64,000 bases of DNA from a filamentous cyanobacterium ESFC-1. Lineage in GTDB: Bacteria; Cyanobacteriota; Cyanobacteriia; Cyanobacteriales; Spirulinaceae. Positions 37,311 through 46,277 of this stretch are shown one piece after another. The translations under genes were made by a program, and so were the position numbers. The notes under the pieces are model-generated. The model was not told the DNA's origin. It worked only from the letters and a program-made list of their open reading frames with translations, and ran no database searches. Every line of letters begins with the position of its first letter. Position 1 is the stretch's first letter. The stretch is from NCBI GenBank assembly GCA_000380225.1, contig KB904821.1:3732413-3796412 (forward strand), written 5' to 3'.

Positions 37311-39071
37311 TTAACCCTTGTCATGGGTACAGCCAACCCGGTTCAGACTTCCATCCTGACGGGTTTTAGAGTCGTGACAGTGGCGATGTAAGGCTTGAAG
37401 ATTTTTGTAAGTGTCTTTTCCACCCTTAGATTGAGGTAAAATGTGGTCAACCTCAATCAGGTCATTACTTGTGAAAGTTAATCCACAGTAAGTACATCGT
37501 CCTTTTTGACGTTTGATGAGCTTGGCTACGCGGTTTGGAATCCCGGTATAGCCATTACTCATCCGTTTACTCCAGTATGTCCAATCGCCGTCATAGGGGG
37601 ATTTTTCCCTTTTGACTTTGATATATCTTTTGATGGGGGTTTCTTGATGTGTTATCAATCGTAGCCCATCCTTGGTTTGAAACGTCCAGTTACCATTGAC
37701 TCCAACTCCATAATAGTTTTTGAGTTTGTCGTAGGACGCTTTACCGCATCGTGAGACTGTCCATGCCCTTAAAGCACCCCATATTAAGTTGTCCAGTTTG
37801 GAGAAGGTGGATTTGCTTACTACTTTGGAGTAGTAGTTTGACCACCCTTTTATGACCGGGTTGAGATGCTTAATCAAAGCACTCTGCGGTGCAGTGCGGT
37901 GAGTCTTGATCGCGGTTTTGCACTTGTCATAGTGACATTTGATTGCCTTTTTGGATGGTTTAATATTCAGTTGGTAGGGCTTTTTCCCGCCCGCTTGTCC
38001 GGCGTTGACTCCCTTATGAATACTCACAGGGTAATGCCGGATATTAAAGCCAAGGAAGTCGAAACCCGGTTCTTCCTCTTTCCATTCAGACAAAGTGTTA
38101 CATAACCGTGTCTTTCCAGGTTTGAGGGTTAAACCAACTGGTTTTAACCAATCTATAATCAGGTCTTGGGCTTTTAGTACGACTTCAGGGTTATTAGCTA
38201 ACACTACAAAGTCGTCGGCGTATCGAATGATTTTCGGGCGATATTGTTTTATTTGTTTTCCATCAACCCTAATACTTTTCGGAAAATGGTCAACAACCGA
38301 ATTTATCATTCCATGTAAGGCAATGTTAGCTAGGAGTGGACTAATGACTCCACCTTGGGGAGTTCCTGCTTCCGTTGCCTCAAATACGCCATTGTCCAAT
38401 ACTCCGGCTTTGAGCCATTGTTTAATATTCCGTTTATACACAGAAGGACAATCTAGCTTGGACAGGAGGTAATCATGGTTAATTTGGTCGAAACATTTGG
38501 CAATGTCTGCGTCTAGAACATATTGGGGTTTTCTCAATGCTTTCTTAAAGATGGCATCAATGGCATCGTGGGCTGAACGTCCGGGTCGAAACCCGTAGGA
38601 TTCGGCTTCAAATTGTGCTTCCCAATAGGGTTCTAATCCCAACTTAACCAAGGCTTGCAAGGCTCTGTCGTGCAGGGTTGGGATACCTAGGGGGCGTTTT
38701 TCATCCCGTCCTGGTTTAGGAATCCATACCCGGCGTAAGCTTTTGGCTTTCTGCCGTTGCTTCAGTTTGTCAGTTAGGTGTAACCGTTCTTTGGGGGTTA
38801 GGTTTTTGATTCCGTCTACCCCTGCGGTTTTCTTACCCTGATTGTCCTGACTTACTTTGCGTACTGCTAGGAGTCTTGCGTAGTAGGATTTGTTGAGTAA
38901 ACGTTGAAGTCGTCGAGCTTTCGCTTTCTGTCCCGATTTGACGGCTTGATAGATTGATTTTTGCAACTTGAACACTTTGCGTTGGATTTTACCCCAGGGC
39001 AGTGTGTTCCATGCGTTGTTCGTAGTCTGAGGTTGGGGTTGAAACCCTTTCCCTTCTCTCGCTATCGCCAT
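37311..39071 (-). CDS. ltrA: Group II intron-encoded reverse transcriptase/maturase with HNH endonuclease
   Basis: 586 residues, full length. Reverse transcriptase blocks are in order: RRVWIPKPGRDEKRPLGIP, YGFRPGRSAHDAI, AGTPQGGVISPLLANI and the catalytic IRYADDFVVLA (about residue 285). The maturase X domain is about 370-470. A C-terminal HNH endonuclease (about 520-570) has CTYCG, EVDHILPQSKGGKD and LHRHCH. No frameshift or missing catalytic residue was seen, so the intron may be mobile and self-splicing with protein help. It lies wholly within intron domain IV. Confidence 0.96.
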   Translation of the reverse strand: MAIAREGKGFQPQPQTTNNAWNTLPWGKIQRKVFKLQKSIYQAVKSGQKAKARRLQRLLNKSYYARLLAVRKVSQDNQGKKTAGVDGIKNLTPKERLHLTDKLKQRQKAKSLRRVWIPKPGRDEKRPLGIPTLHDRALQALVKLGLEPYWEAQFEAESYGFRPGRSAHDAIDAIFKKALRKPQYVLDADIAKCFDQINHDYLLSKLDCPSVYKRNIKQWLKAGVLDNGVFEATEAGTPQGGVISPLLANIALHGMINSVVDHFPKSIRVDGKQIKQYRPKIIRYADDFVVLANNPEVVLKAQDLIIDWLKPVGLTLKPGKTRLCNTLSEWKEEEPGFDFLGFNIRHYPVSIHKGVNAGQAGGKKPYQLNIKPSKKAIKCHYDKCKTAIKTHRTAPQSALIKHLNPVIKGWSNYYSKVVSKSTFSKLDNLIWGALRAWTVSRCGKASYDKLKNYYGVGVNGNWTFQTKDGLRLITHQETPIKRYIKVKREKSPYDGDWTYWSKRMSNGYTGIPNRVAKLIKRQKGRCTYCGLTFTSNDLIEVDHILPQSKGGKDTYKNLQALHRHCHDSKTRQDGSLNRVGCTHDKG

Positions 39072-39705
39072 ATCTATTGCTAGTTATCACTCGTATCGTT
39101 TAATCAGACCGGAGTACGTCAGCATATCCTTATCCATTACAGATAGGCGTTTTGCTTCTTACTCCATCTTGCCCCCATAGCCCTTGCGCTTAGACTTATC
39201 ACTGATCAGGTCTTCGACCAAGAGCCTGATAGTAGCTATGGGGTTACTTCGTTCCGTTACAAAGGGTATTCCTGATTTAGGTTCATTCTATCCCCGGTGG
39301 TACTTCTGAGAGTCTGTGTAGGTAGTGTACAAATCCTCCTACCTTTCCCATTGTTCTTTTGAACGCAGCCTATCAACTGACTTTGGCTACTGAATAGTTT
39401 CCGAGGTTCAAGACAGATGTTTAGCCGTAGCTTAACCTTGTCAGATTGTCGGTGGTCACGAATTTTGAGGGTCAGTTCCCTCTCAGTGCCTTCCCAAGCC
39501 CGCTTTAATCCTAGGATTGTCAGTTCTAAAATTAGGGCTGGAGTTAGACGTTGGGCTTCAGGTTTTTATCCCGTTGACTCTGCCCATCCCTTACCTCAAG
39601 GCTTTCGCCTCTTGGGACTTTGTAACAGTTGTCAGGAGGTTTTGTCTCCTGCTAGACTTACGTTTCGGGTATTTCAACCCTAACTTTTGCCTAAACGAAT
39701 CGCAC

Positions 39706-40209
39706 TTCTACTTCTACTCTAACTCGTTCGATGAGGTCTTGAGCTTGTTCAATAGCTTGAGATTTGGGGGCTGTGACTAATCCCACCGTCGCGAGTAGGG
39801 GGGTAGATTGTAGAGTTTCGTCTAACTCGTCTAAATATAAAGGGGTAATGCGTCCCGACTCAAAAAATTCTGAGTAGCGAGTCTTCGGACTGTTATCAAC
39901 CCGGCGATTGGGAAAAATCACAACACCTCGCCAATCGCTGTCTAAGTCGCTGCGGTAAAGATAGAGGAAAATTTCGCTTAAAAGTCGCGCAAAAAAGGTG
40001 TTATCAGGCTGAAACTGTACCTCAACAAAGTAAATCGGTGCATCGGTAACTGTGGGTAAAAAGACTCCATCGAGACGAAAGGATAGTTGTTTGACTTCTA
40101 CGGAGTCGAAGCGATAGTTTTGGGCAAATTGGGGGGAAATTTGGAGTAATTCAAAGAGAGTTTGGGGGAATGTTTGAAAAAGACGATAAAAAATGGTATC
40201 GGTTTTCAT
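39706..40209 (-). CDS. DUF2887 (Rpn-like) protein, exon 1
   Basis: 168 codons from the ATG at 40209 (MKTDTIFYRLFQTFPQ, the usual family start; the frame open to 40251 is upstream extension). The nuclease-like core is RLDGVFLPTVTDAPIYFVEV followed by QFQPD (Asp...Glu-x-Gln of a PD-(D/E)XK fold) and DWRGVVIFPNR. It ends AQDLIERVRVEVE at the intron boundary. Family members are related to RpnA/transposase_31 nucleases and are very common in cyanobacteria; biological role uncertain. It starts 35 bases after the Uma2 gene on the same strand. Confidence 0.88.
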
Positions 40210-40244
40210 AAAATAGTTACTTCTTGTAGATGCACTTTCTTTTC

Positions 40245-40847
40245 CTACCAAATTCGCGCCATTGGCAAGACAAATCCCGGTAATTCTGGATCGCCACTGA
40301 CGCTTTCAGGATTTTCGAGTAAGATGGGTTCTGCGTTAGGACGATAGACTGTCACGGTGCGGTTTTGGCGGTCGATCAGCCAAGCGAGTTTTGCGCCATT
40401 GTCGATATATTCGCGACATTTGGCTTGGAGTTGGGGGAGGCGATCGCTTCTAGAGCGCAACTCTACCACAAAGTCCGGGCAGATCGGCGCAAAAGAGGCT
40501 TTTTGGTCATCGGTTAAACTCTCCCAGCGATCGCGTCTCATCCAGGAGGCATCGGGCGATCGCGTGGCATTATTGGGTAAAGTAAAACCGGCACTCGAAT
40601 CGAAGGTTTCCCCAGTTCCATCGCGATCTGCCCAATTTGCCAGTTGTTGGGCAATTTTCAGGTTACGATTGCCCGTATCAGAAAAGGCGGGGGGCATAAT
40701 GATAACATCTCCAGTCGCAGTGCGTTCAATGCGTAAATCGCGATTGGCTAAAGCAAATTCATAAAATTGGGTTGAAGTCATAGACGCGATCGCGGGAAAA
40801 TGAATAGTTAAGGGGATGCGATCGCCTTGAATTTGAAAGGTTGTCAT
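40245..40847 (-). CDS. Uma2-family (DUF820) PD-(D/E)XK nuclease-like protein
   Basis: 200 residues from the ATG at 40847 (MTTFQIQGDRIPLTIHFP). Typical Uma2 blocks: TSTQFYEFALANRDLRIERT, GEVIIM-type GDVIIMPPAF, RSPDASWMRRDRW (Asp), PDFVVELRSRSDR (Glu-x-R) and YIDNGAKLAWLIDRQN. The family is expanded in cyanobacteria and is related to restriction-type nucleases; function unproven. It is the first gene of a minus-strand pair with the intron-split DUF2887 gene, another nuclease-like family. Confidence 0.92.
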   Translation of the reverse strand: MTTFQIQGDRIPLTIHFPAIASMTSTQFYEFALANRDLRIERTATGDVIIMPPAFSDTGNRNLKIAQQLANWADRDGTGETFDSSAGFTLPNNATRSPDASWMRRDRWESLTDDQKASFAPICPDFVVELRSRSDRLPQLQAKCREYIDNGAKLAWLIDRQNRTVTVYRPNAEPILLENPESVSGDPELPGFVLPMARIW

Positions 40848-40967
40848 AATTTCGTTATGGGGTATGGAAAAATTCGTCTTGTTAAATTTATTTGCAACAA
40901 TGCCCGAATTTTGAGCCAAAATAGTAGCGACACCACAAGCCAACGGCTGAATATCTATTGAAATTCT

Positions 40968-41981
40968 ATGTCTGAAGCAACTCAATCCGCCAATCGCCTT
41001 TTGATTGTGATTGTTAACTACAAATCTGCCCCCTTGACAGTGAACTGTCTGCGAACCTTAGAATCCGAAATCAAAGCCCTTCCGGGGACTCATGTCACCA
41101 TCGTTGAAAATGATTCAGGGGATGACTCCCTCACACAAATTCAAACTGCGATTGACCAAGAAAACTGGCACGATTGGGTCACATTAACCGCTTCAGACCA
41201 CAATGGCGGTTATGCTTATGGCAATAATTTGGGCATTCGTCCGGCATTAGAAGGGGACAATCCACCGCAATACGTCTTACTGCTAAACCCGGACACTCGC
41301 GTTCATCCAGGGGCGCTACAAGCCCTGATTAACTTTATGGACGAACATCCCCAAGCAGGAATTGCCGGAAGCAGTTTTGAGGATGATAATGGCAATCTTT
41401 GGCCTTATGCGTTTCGTTTCCCCACAATTCTGAGTGAAATTAACGAGGGCTTCCGCATTGGTGTGATTACCAAGCTGTTAAACCGTTGGATTGTGCCGCG
41501 TACCATGGAACAAGACAAACCCCAACAAATCGATTGGCTACCGGGGGCAAGTATGATGATTCGACGGGAAGTGTTTGAACAAGTGGGCTTGATGGACGAG
41601 GGCTATTTCCTGTATTACGAGGAAACCGATTTTTGTCTGCAAGCCAAACGCCAAGGGTGGGAATGTTGGTATGTTCCCGCAAGCCATGTCACCCATATCT
41701 GCGGCCAAAGTACCGGAGTCACGAAGATTAACAATCCCAAGAAAAAGCGTTTACCGCAATATTGGTTTGATTCTCGTCGTCGCTATTTTCTCAAAAACTA
41801 TGGTGTATTCTACACCGCGATCGCGGATGCAGTCTGGATTAGCGGCTTTGCCACTTGGCGAATGCGTCGGGTAATTCAAGGCAAACCCGATCGCGACCCT
41901 CCCAAATATTTAAGCGATTTTATCCAAAATAGTGTGTTTTTCCGAGGCGGGAGCGTTCCCACTTCCCAAGCCCCCAGTTAG
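40968..41981 (+). CDS. Family 2 glycosyltransferase (rhamnosyltransferase-like)
   Basis: 337 residues, soluble. GT-A fold: LLIVIVNYKSAPLTVNCLRT, IVENDSGD, NGGYAYGNNLGI, LLLNPDTRVHPGA (the DxD-like NPDT), IDWLPGASMMIRREVFEQVG, DEGYFLYYEETDFCLQAKRQ and a C-terminal basic segment. WbbL/RfbF-like enzymes of this subfamily add rhamnose or related sugars to surface polysaccharides. A terminator follows at 42028, so it is a single-gene unit. Confidence 0.92.
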   Translation: MSEATQSANRLLIVIVNYKSAPLTVNCLRTLESEIKALPGTHVTIVENDSGDDSLTQIQTAIDQENWHDWVTLTASDHNGGYAYGNNLGIRPALEGDNPPQYVLLLNPDTRVHPGALQALINFMDEHPQAGIAGSSFEDDNGNLWPYAFRFPTILSEINEGFRIGVITKLLNRWIVPRTMEQDKPQQIDWLPGASMMIRREVFEQVGLMDEGYFLYYEETDFCLQAKRQGWECWYVPASHVTHICGQSTGVTKINNPKKKRLPQYWFDSRRRYFLKNYGVFYTAIADAVWISGFATWRMRRVIQGKPDRDPPKYLSDFIQNSVFFRGGSVPTSQAPS

Positions 41982-42027
41982 TCTGTTATAATAATTCATA
42001 ACTGATAACTGATACTGTTTACAACCT

Positions 42028-42055
42028 CCCAGGCCTTGGTCTGGGACTTTTTTTT
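42028..42055 (+). terminator. Terminator of the glycosyltransferase gene
   Basis: CCCAG, loop, CTGGG, then AC and eight T residues. ACAACCTCCC just before it and GGGAGGTTG at about 42084-42092 form an alternative, longer inverted pair spanning the terminator, so the region could switch folds ahead of argS. Confidence 0.75.
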
Positions 42056-42116
42056 GGGCAATCTTCCCCCTTGCTACTATGATGGGAGGTTGCGTTTTTA
42101 TCTTATTTTTATCGAC

Positions 42117-43874
42117 ATGATTTCTATTCAAACTCAACTGCGCGCGATCGTCTCAACGGCATTAGGAAAGGCTTTCGGCGCAGAATACAGCGAAATTGAC
42201 CCGATGGTGGTTCCCGCAGGACGACCGGAATTTGGCGATTATCAATGTAATGTCACCTTTTCTCTCGCCAAACCCCTCAAAAATAGCCCCCGCAACTTAT
42301 CCCAGCAACTCCTCGACCATCTCGACGTTAGCGATATCTGCGAACCCCCTGAAGTTGCCAAGCCAGGCTTTATTAATTTCAAAATTAAGCCCAGCTACCT
42401 CGAAACCCAAATCGGGGCGTTACAAAGCGATTCTCGGTTGGGTGTGGAAAAGGTGAAAGACCCCCTCAAGGCGATTGTGGATTTTTCTAGCCCCAATATT
42501 GCCAAGGAAATGCACGTTGGTCATTTACGTTCTACCATTATTGGTGATAGTATTGCCCGGATTTTAGAGTTTCGCGGCCATGACGTTTTACGCCTCAATC
42601 ATGTAGGCGATTGGGGAACGCAATTCGGGATGTTGATTGCCTATTTACGGGAAGCCTATCCCGACGCATTGACCAAAGCAGATGCCCTAGATTTAGGGGA
42701 TTTAGTGGCGTTTTATAAAAAGGCCAAAAAGCGCTTTGATGAGGATGCCGATTTTAAAGAAACAGCCCGTAAAGAAGTGGTAAAACTGCAAGCAGGCGAC
42801 CCGGAAAGTTTGAAAGCTTGGCAATTATTGTGCGACCAATCTCGTCGAGAATTTCAGCAAATTTATAATCGCTTGGATATTAATTTAACCGAACGGGGCG
42901 AGTCTTTTTATAACCCTAAGTTACCCGATGTTGTCGCTGATTTAGAAGCCAAGGGTTTGGTAGTAGAAGATGCCGGGGCAAAATGCGTTTTTCTCGATGG
43001 TTTCACCAACAAAGAAGGCGACCCCCTACCCCTAATTGTGCAGAAGTCGGACGGCGGCTATAACTACGCTACCACGGACTTAGCAGCGATTCGCTATCGG
43101 GTCAAAGAAGATGGGGGCGATCGCATTATATACGTTACAGATGCCGGACAAGCAAACCATTTTGCTCAAGTCTTTCAAGTTGCCCAAAAAGCCGATTATC
43201 TCCCCGAAAATGTCGAAGTCACTCACGTTCCTTTTGGCTTAGTTTTAGGCAAAGATGGCAAGCGCTTAAAAACTCGTTCGGGAGAAACAGTCCGCCTCAA
43301 AGACTTACTTGATGAAGCCGTAAAACGCGCTTATCAAGACCTAGAAACTCGCTTGGTTGCAGAAGATCGTCAAGAAACCGAAGAATTTAAAACTGATGTT
43401 GCTAAAACCATTGGCTTAAGTTCAGTCAAATACGCCGACTTGAGTCAAAACCGCACCAGCAATTACATCTTCGATTACGACAAAATGCTGGAATTAAAAG
43501 GTAACACCGCCCCCTATTTACTCTATGCTTATGCGCGGGTACAAAGCATTAGTCGGAAGGGCGAAATCGACTACGAAAAGTTAGACGCTGACGCGAAAGT
43601 TCTACTCAAAGAAGACCAAGAACTCGTCTTAGCCAAACATATCTTACAACTGAGCGAAATTATCAAGGAAGTGGAAAGCGAATTACTCCCCAATCGCTTG
43701 TGTCAATACCTCTTTGAACTCAGTCAAAAGTTCAATCAATTCTTTGAAAATTGCCCAGTCTTAAAATCCGATGAACCTCTCCGTACCTCCCGTCTCATTC
43801 TCTGTCATTTGACCGCACAAACTTTGAAGTTAGGCTTATCTTTATTAGGTATTGAAGTGTTAGAAAGAATGTAA
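42117..43874 (+). CDS. argS: Arginyl-tRNA synthetase
   Basis: 585 residues from the ATG at 42117 ([20 protein letters not shown]); the frame upstream to 42036 runs through the terminator and is not translated. The N-terminal Add-1 domain precedes the class I catalytic core: [20 protein letters not shown] (HIGH-type HVGH) and [16 protein letters not shown], which replaces KMSKS as usual in ArgRS. Anticodon domain residues [11 protein letters not shown] are near 460. It charges tRNA-Arg. Confidence 0.98.
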   Translation: MISIQTQLRAIVSTALGKAFGAEYSEIDPMVVPAGRPEFGDYQCNVTFSLAKPLKNSPRNLSQQLLDHLDVSDICEPPEVAKPGFINFKIKPSYLETQIGALQSDSRLGVEKVKDPLKAIVDFSSPNIAKEMHVGHLRSTIIGDSIARILEFRGHDVLRLNHVGDWGTQFGMLIAYLREAYPDALTKADALDLGDLVAFYKKAKKRFDEDADFKETARKEVVKLQAGDPESLKAWQLLCDQSRREFQQIYNRLDINLTERGESFYNPKLPDVVADLEAKGLVVEDAGAKCVFLDGFTNKEGDPLPLIVQKSDGGYNYATTDLAAIRYRVKEDGGDRIIYVTDAGQANHFAQVFQVAQKADYLPENVEVTHVPFGLVLGKDGKRLKTRSGETVRLKDLLDEAVKRAYQDLETRLVAEDRQETEEFKTDVAKTIGLSSVKYADLSQNRTSNYIFDYDKMLELKGNTAPYLLYAYARVQSISRKGEIDYEKLDADAKVLLKEDQELVLAKHILQLSEIIKEVESELLPNRLCQYLFELSQKFNQFFENCPVLKSDEPLRTSRLILCHLTAQTLKLGLSLLGIEVLERM

Positions 43875-43879
43875 CTCTA

Positions 43880-43913
43880 AAACCCCGGTTTCTTCAAAAA
43901 ACCGGGTTTTTGT
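43880..43913 (+). terminator. Terminator of argS
   Basis: AAAACCCCGGTTTCTTCAAA then AAACCGGGTTTTT: stem ACCCGGTTT/AAACCGGGT-type with a T-run. The left arm is the family B repeat sequence. Confidence 0.85.
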
Positions 43914-43962
43914 TTTATCATCAAGCTAAGGCGGTGCGTTACACTTCGTTAACGCACCCTAC

Positions 43963-44063
43963 TGGCGTGACTTTATCGTAGGGTGGGTTAGGCGGCTAAA
44001 ACCTATACTATGACTGTAATGTAGCGATCCGCCGTAACCCACCGTTTAAAGTGTGTCACGCCA
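43963..44063. mobile_element. 101-bp fold-back (MITE-like) element
   Basis: Perfect 9-base terminal inverted repeats, TGGCGTGAC (43963-43971) and GTCACGCCA (44055-44063). Inside is a second stem, GGGTGGGTTAGGCGG with CCGCCGTAACCCACC (43981-43995, 44029-44043). There is no reading frame. Its right end meets a truncated minus-strand gene. Confidence 0.75.
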
Positions 44064-44199
44064 CTGCTTTTTTCTTATCCAGTAATATTTGCATCCGTTC
44101 GCCTAATTCGTCTGTAAATTTGAAAAGGGTCAGATGATTAATTTGCTGTATTTGTAGTCCTTTGGGAATAAGAACGGAAGGTTTAATTAGAGGAGTCAT
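44056..44199 (-). pseudogene. Truncated small gene cut by the fold-back element
   Basis: 47 codons: MTPLIKPSVLIPKGLQIQQI, then LTLFKFTDELGERMQILLDK, KKAVA and stop. The front resembles small cyanobacterial proteins of about 75-80 residues in which ERMQ-LLDKKKA is followed by a Thr-Pro-Glu-Glu helix. Here the frame enters the terminal repeat of the element after KKK, and the stop TGA lies inside TGGCGTGAC. I read this as a gene truncated by insertion; a short functional product is not excluded. Confidence 0.6.
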
Positions 44200-44461
44200 A
44201 GCTAGGTAAATATTCTACATTTATATTCTTTCGATCGTAGCATTTGTTATATTTTTTGTCCGAGCAAGGCTGAACATTTTTTCAAATTTCATAAAAAATG
44301 TATCAACATAAATTGATATTAAATCCAAAAAAACAACCCCTGGCGCGAGAACCCCCACTAATTAAACGGATTTGATATGACAATAAAAACTACACAATAT
44401 TCTCCAATTTCACCCATTACCTACTGCCTAAAACTAACCTATTTATTAACACTATTCCGGC

Positions 44462-45556
44462 TTAAACCTTCAAAGCTCGACGAGCCAGTTTTGCATAAGT
44501 TTTGACGGTTTCGTAAGGCATATTGAGGTCGGCGGCGATGTCTTGCAGGGATTCCCCGGTTTCTCGACGGGCTAAAATGGTGGCGCGGGTTTGACAAATT
44601 TTACTTGCTCTTGTACCACCTGTGCGCTTTTGTTGTTGCATTAAAAGGGTGGTTAATTGGTCGATGCGTTGGGCAAGTTGGGTAGTGGCAATTAGGGTTT
44701 CAATTTGGGGGGTTTCCTGTTGCCAACCGAGGCGAGTTTGACCGAGGCCAAAAGGGGTTTTGTGACCTGTGCCGCAGTAGGGGGCTAGGTGAGCAAGGCT
44801 GAAAAAGAGTTGATAAAATTCGGGGTTTTGGGAAGCATTTGCAGCTAAACTAAGTTCAATCGCTCCGAGAAAGCCCGTCACCGAGCCTCGTTTTCCGGCG
44901 GGGACTTTGGCAGTTTCGAGACGGTGACGCAGAATGAGGGTATTTTCGTCAATCCAGTCGAGAAAGTCAGTTTGGTCTATGGGATGATGAGAAAAGGTGT
45001 TCCAGCGTCGCAAATAGCTATGAAAGAGGTTGTTGGGGATGGGGAGGGGGAGGTGATGACCTTTACTGCGGAAACTGGTGGGAGAGAGGAAACTCAGGGC
45101 AATTTTAGAGGTGGGAGGCGTTGCGAGGAGTTGATTGTAGGTGGTGGGGGGGTGCGCGATCGCGATATTATCAATATTAAAAGTTACGCCCCGTAAATTG
45201 AGGGTAGGGGGTAGGTTTTGCAGCCAAGTATTGAGCCATTGGGCTGTGAGTTGCGATAACACGCTGATATACCAGTGATAGGTATGTTTGCTGTAGAGTT
45301 GAATGCGTTTCCCCACTGGGTCAATTTTGCCGTTGAGACGAGAAAGGGTAAAAGGCTTTTCTGATTGGCCATCGTGGAGGTATTGTGATAGTTGGGGGTT
45401 TTGCGATCGCACTTGGTCAAGAAACCAAGCATGAAGTCCCGTGGCATAGTTGGGGTATAGTTGCGTTTCTTTGTCGAGGGAAAGCTCGAAAACCAAACCG
45501 ACTAACTCAGTGGAGTCAGGAAAGCTCAAGGGTGAGGGAGAAGCGGATTTCGTCAT
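44462..45556 (-). CDS. cas6: Cas6 CRISPR endoribonuclease with C-terminal helix-turn-helix
   Basis: 364 residues against about 240-290 for typical Cas6. It has the tandem ferredoxin-like fold. LVFELSLDKETQLYPNYATG leads the first half, VTGFLGAIELSL the second, and the Gly-rich loop YCGTGHKTPFGLGQTRLGW (about 257-275) is diagnostic. The nearby HKT/YSKHTYHW histidines are candidates for catalysis. An extra 80 residues follow: a helical linker, then a helix-turn-helix (about 335-360, LQDIAADLNMPYETVKTYAK). It should cut pre-crRNA eight bases before the repeat end, leaving the ATTGAAAC handle. The array is 3.7 kb away with four unrelated genes between. No other cas gene is in the window. Confidence 0.9.
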   Translation of the reverse strand: MTKSASPSPLSFPDSTELVGLVFELSLDKETQLYPNYATGLHAWFLDQVRSQNPQLSQYLHDGQSEKPFTLSRLNGKIDPVGKRIQLYSKHTYHWYISVLSQLTAQWLNTWLQNLPPTLNLRGVTFNIDNIAIAHPPTTYNQLLATPPTSKIALSFLSPTSFRSKGHHLPLPIPNNLFHSYLRRWNTFSHHPIDQTDFLDWIDENTLILRHRLETAKVPAGKRGSVTGFLGAIELSLAANASQNPEFYQLFFSLAHLAPYCGTGHKTPFGLGQTRLGWQQETPQIETLIATTQLAQRIDQLTTLLMQQQKRTGGTRASKICQTRATILARRETGESLQDIAADLNMPYETVKTYAKLARRALKV

Positions 45557-45594
45557 AGGGCTATTTGGGCATATTTTTTTTGAGGGGAAATTAG

Positions 45595-45918
45595 ATGTCA
45601 GAGGTTAACAATATCTTAGCGTTACCCCCAAGTCTGCCTCAGCAAGAGTTATTTGAGGTATTATTAAGGCGCGATCGCACTCTGATTGAACGCATTATTT
45701 CCACGGGACAATCTACACCCCCCGGAAAATGGCTTGACCAAGAAGCGGCAGAATGGGTGATTTTATTACAAGGACAAGCGGAGTTATCTTTTGAGACAGG
45801 GGTCGCGGTTTCCTTGTCTGCGGGGGATTATTTGTTTATTCCTCCCCATCAAAAGCATCGCGTCGAAGCCACCAGCGTCAATCCTCCCTGTATTTGGTTA
45901 GCGATACATTTAGCGTAA
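45595..45918 (+). CDS. Small cupin-domain protein
   Basis: 107 residues. The cupin core is AAEWVILLQGQAELSFETGV then LSAGDYLFIPPHQKHRVEAT. The motif-1 histidines are absent; His residues remain in PPHQKHRV. It is divergent from cas6, the starts 38 bases apart, so the two share a promoter region. It is a different gene from the cupin at 23960, although the fold and the missing motif-1 histidines are alike. Ligand unknown. Confidence 0.88.
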   Translation: MSEVNNILALPPSLPQQELFEVLLRRDRTLIERIISTGQSTPPGKWLDQEAAEWVILLQGQAELSFETGVAVSLSAGDYLFIPPHQKHRVEATSVNPPCIWLAIHLA

Positions 45919-46277
45919 TTTCTATTAACAACTGTCCGCAAATATGGATTGAGGGCATAAACGATAGATTTAAGAACCCCGGTTTCTTTTTTTTCACTAA
46001 TTGAGTTATGTAGCAACCGCCAAAGCGGTTAAGACACCATATTCATCCTCAGAAAATCAGCCCTTCTCCCGTGGGAGAGGGGTTGGGGTGAGGGCAAACC
46101 ATAAAACGTCCTAACAGCTTTGCTTGCTGCTATAATTCAATCTTAGAAACCGGGGTTCTAGTAACAAAATTCACTCGTAAAATCAAGGCAGAGCCTCATG
46201 ATTTACGTCCCTTGGTAGAACCAAGGAACGAGATTTAAAACAACAAAAGACGAAGGACAAATGACCAACAACAATTA
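45919..46277. repeat. Family B pair enclosing a family A2 MITE
   Basis: AGAACCCCGGTTTCT (45973-45987) and AGAAACCGGGGTTCT (46145-46159) form a perfect inverted pair around the element 46011-46134. GACGAAGGACAAATGACC heptads lie at about 46249-46270. No gene was seen. Confidence 0.8.
46011..46134 (+). mobile_element. MITE-like element, family A2, complete copy
   Basis: Ends TAGCAACCGCC... and ...TTGCTTGCTGCTATA. The core is the CTTCTCCCGTGGGAGAGGGG hairpin with TTGGGGTGAGGGC. It is nearly the inverse of 62827-62948, including GTCCTAAC and AAGACACCATATTCATCCTC. 124 bases, non-coding. Confidence 0.75.

Larger units (their letters stand above)
37225..39705 (-). mobile_element. Complete group II intron in a DUF2887 gene
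   Basis: 2481 bases on the minus strand. The 5' end is GTGCGATTCG (consensus GUGYG, 39705 downward). Domain V is a canonical 34-nt hairpin at 37268-37301, and the 3' end is CCCCTAAT (consensus AY) at 37225. The intron carries an intact maturase. It is inserted in phase 0, and the flanks form one continuous DUF2887 reading frame, which fixes both ends to the base. Exon 1 ends ...GTAGAAGTAGAA. Confidence 0.92.
43914..44461. other. Intergenic region with two fold-back repeats and a truncated gene
   Basis: GGTGCGTTACACTTCGTTAACGCACC (43933-43958) is a short inverted repeat of a type common in cyanobacterial intergenic DNA. The fold-back element 43963-44063 and the remnant gene 44056-44199 follow. 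The rest (44200-44461) is AT-rich, with one AATTAAACGGATTTGATAT motif (about 44360) matching the companion of family B repeats. Confidence 0.6.

Noticed and set aside
39417-39780. Two overlapping plus-strand frames opposite the 5' part of the group II intron
   Set aside because: They lie antisense to structured intron RNA (domain I) and have no recognisable protein features.
42036-42116. Longer argS start at 42036
   Set aside because: The extra codons run through the T-run of the preceding terminator; the ATG at 42117 matches the usual ArgRS N-terminus.
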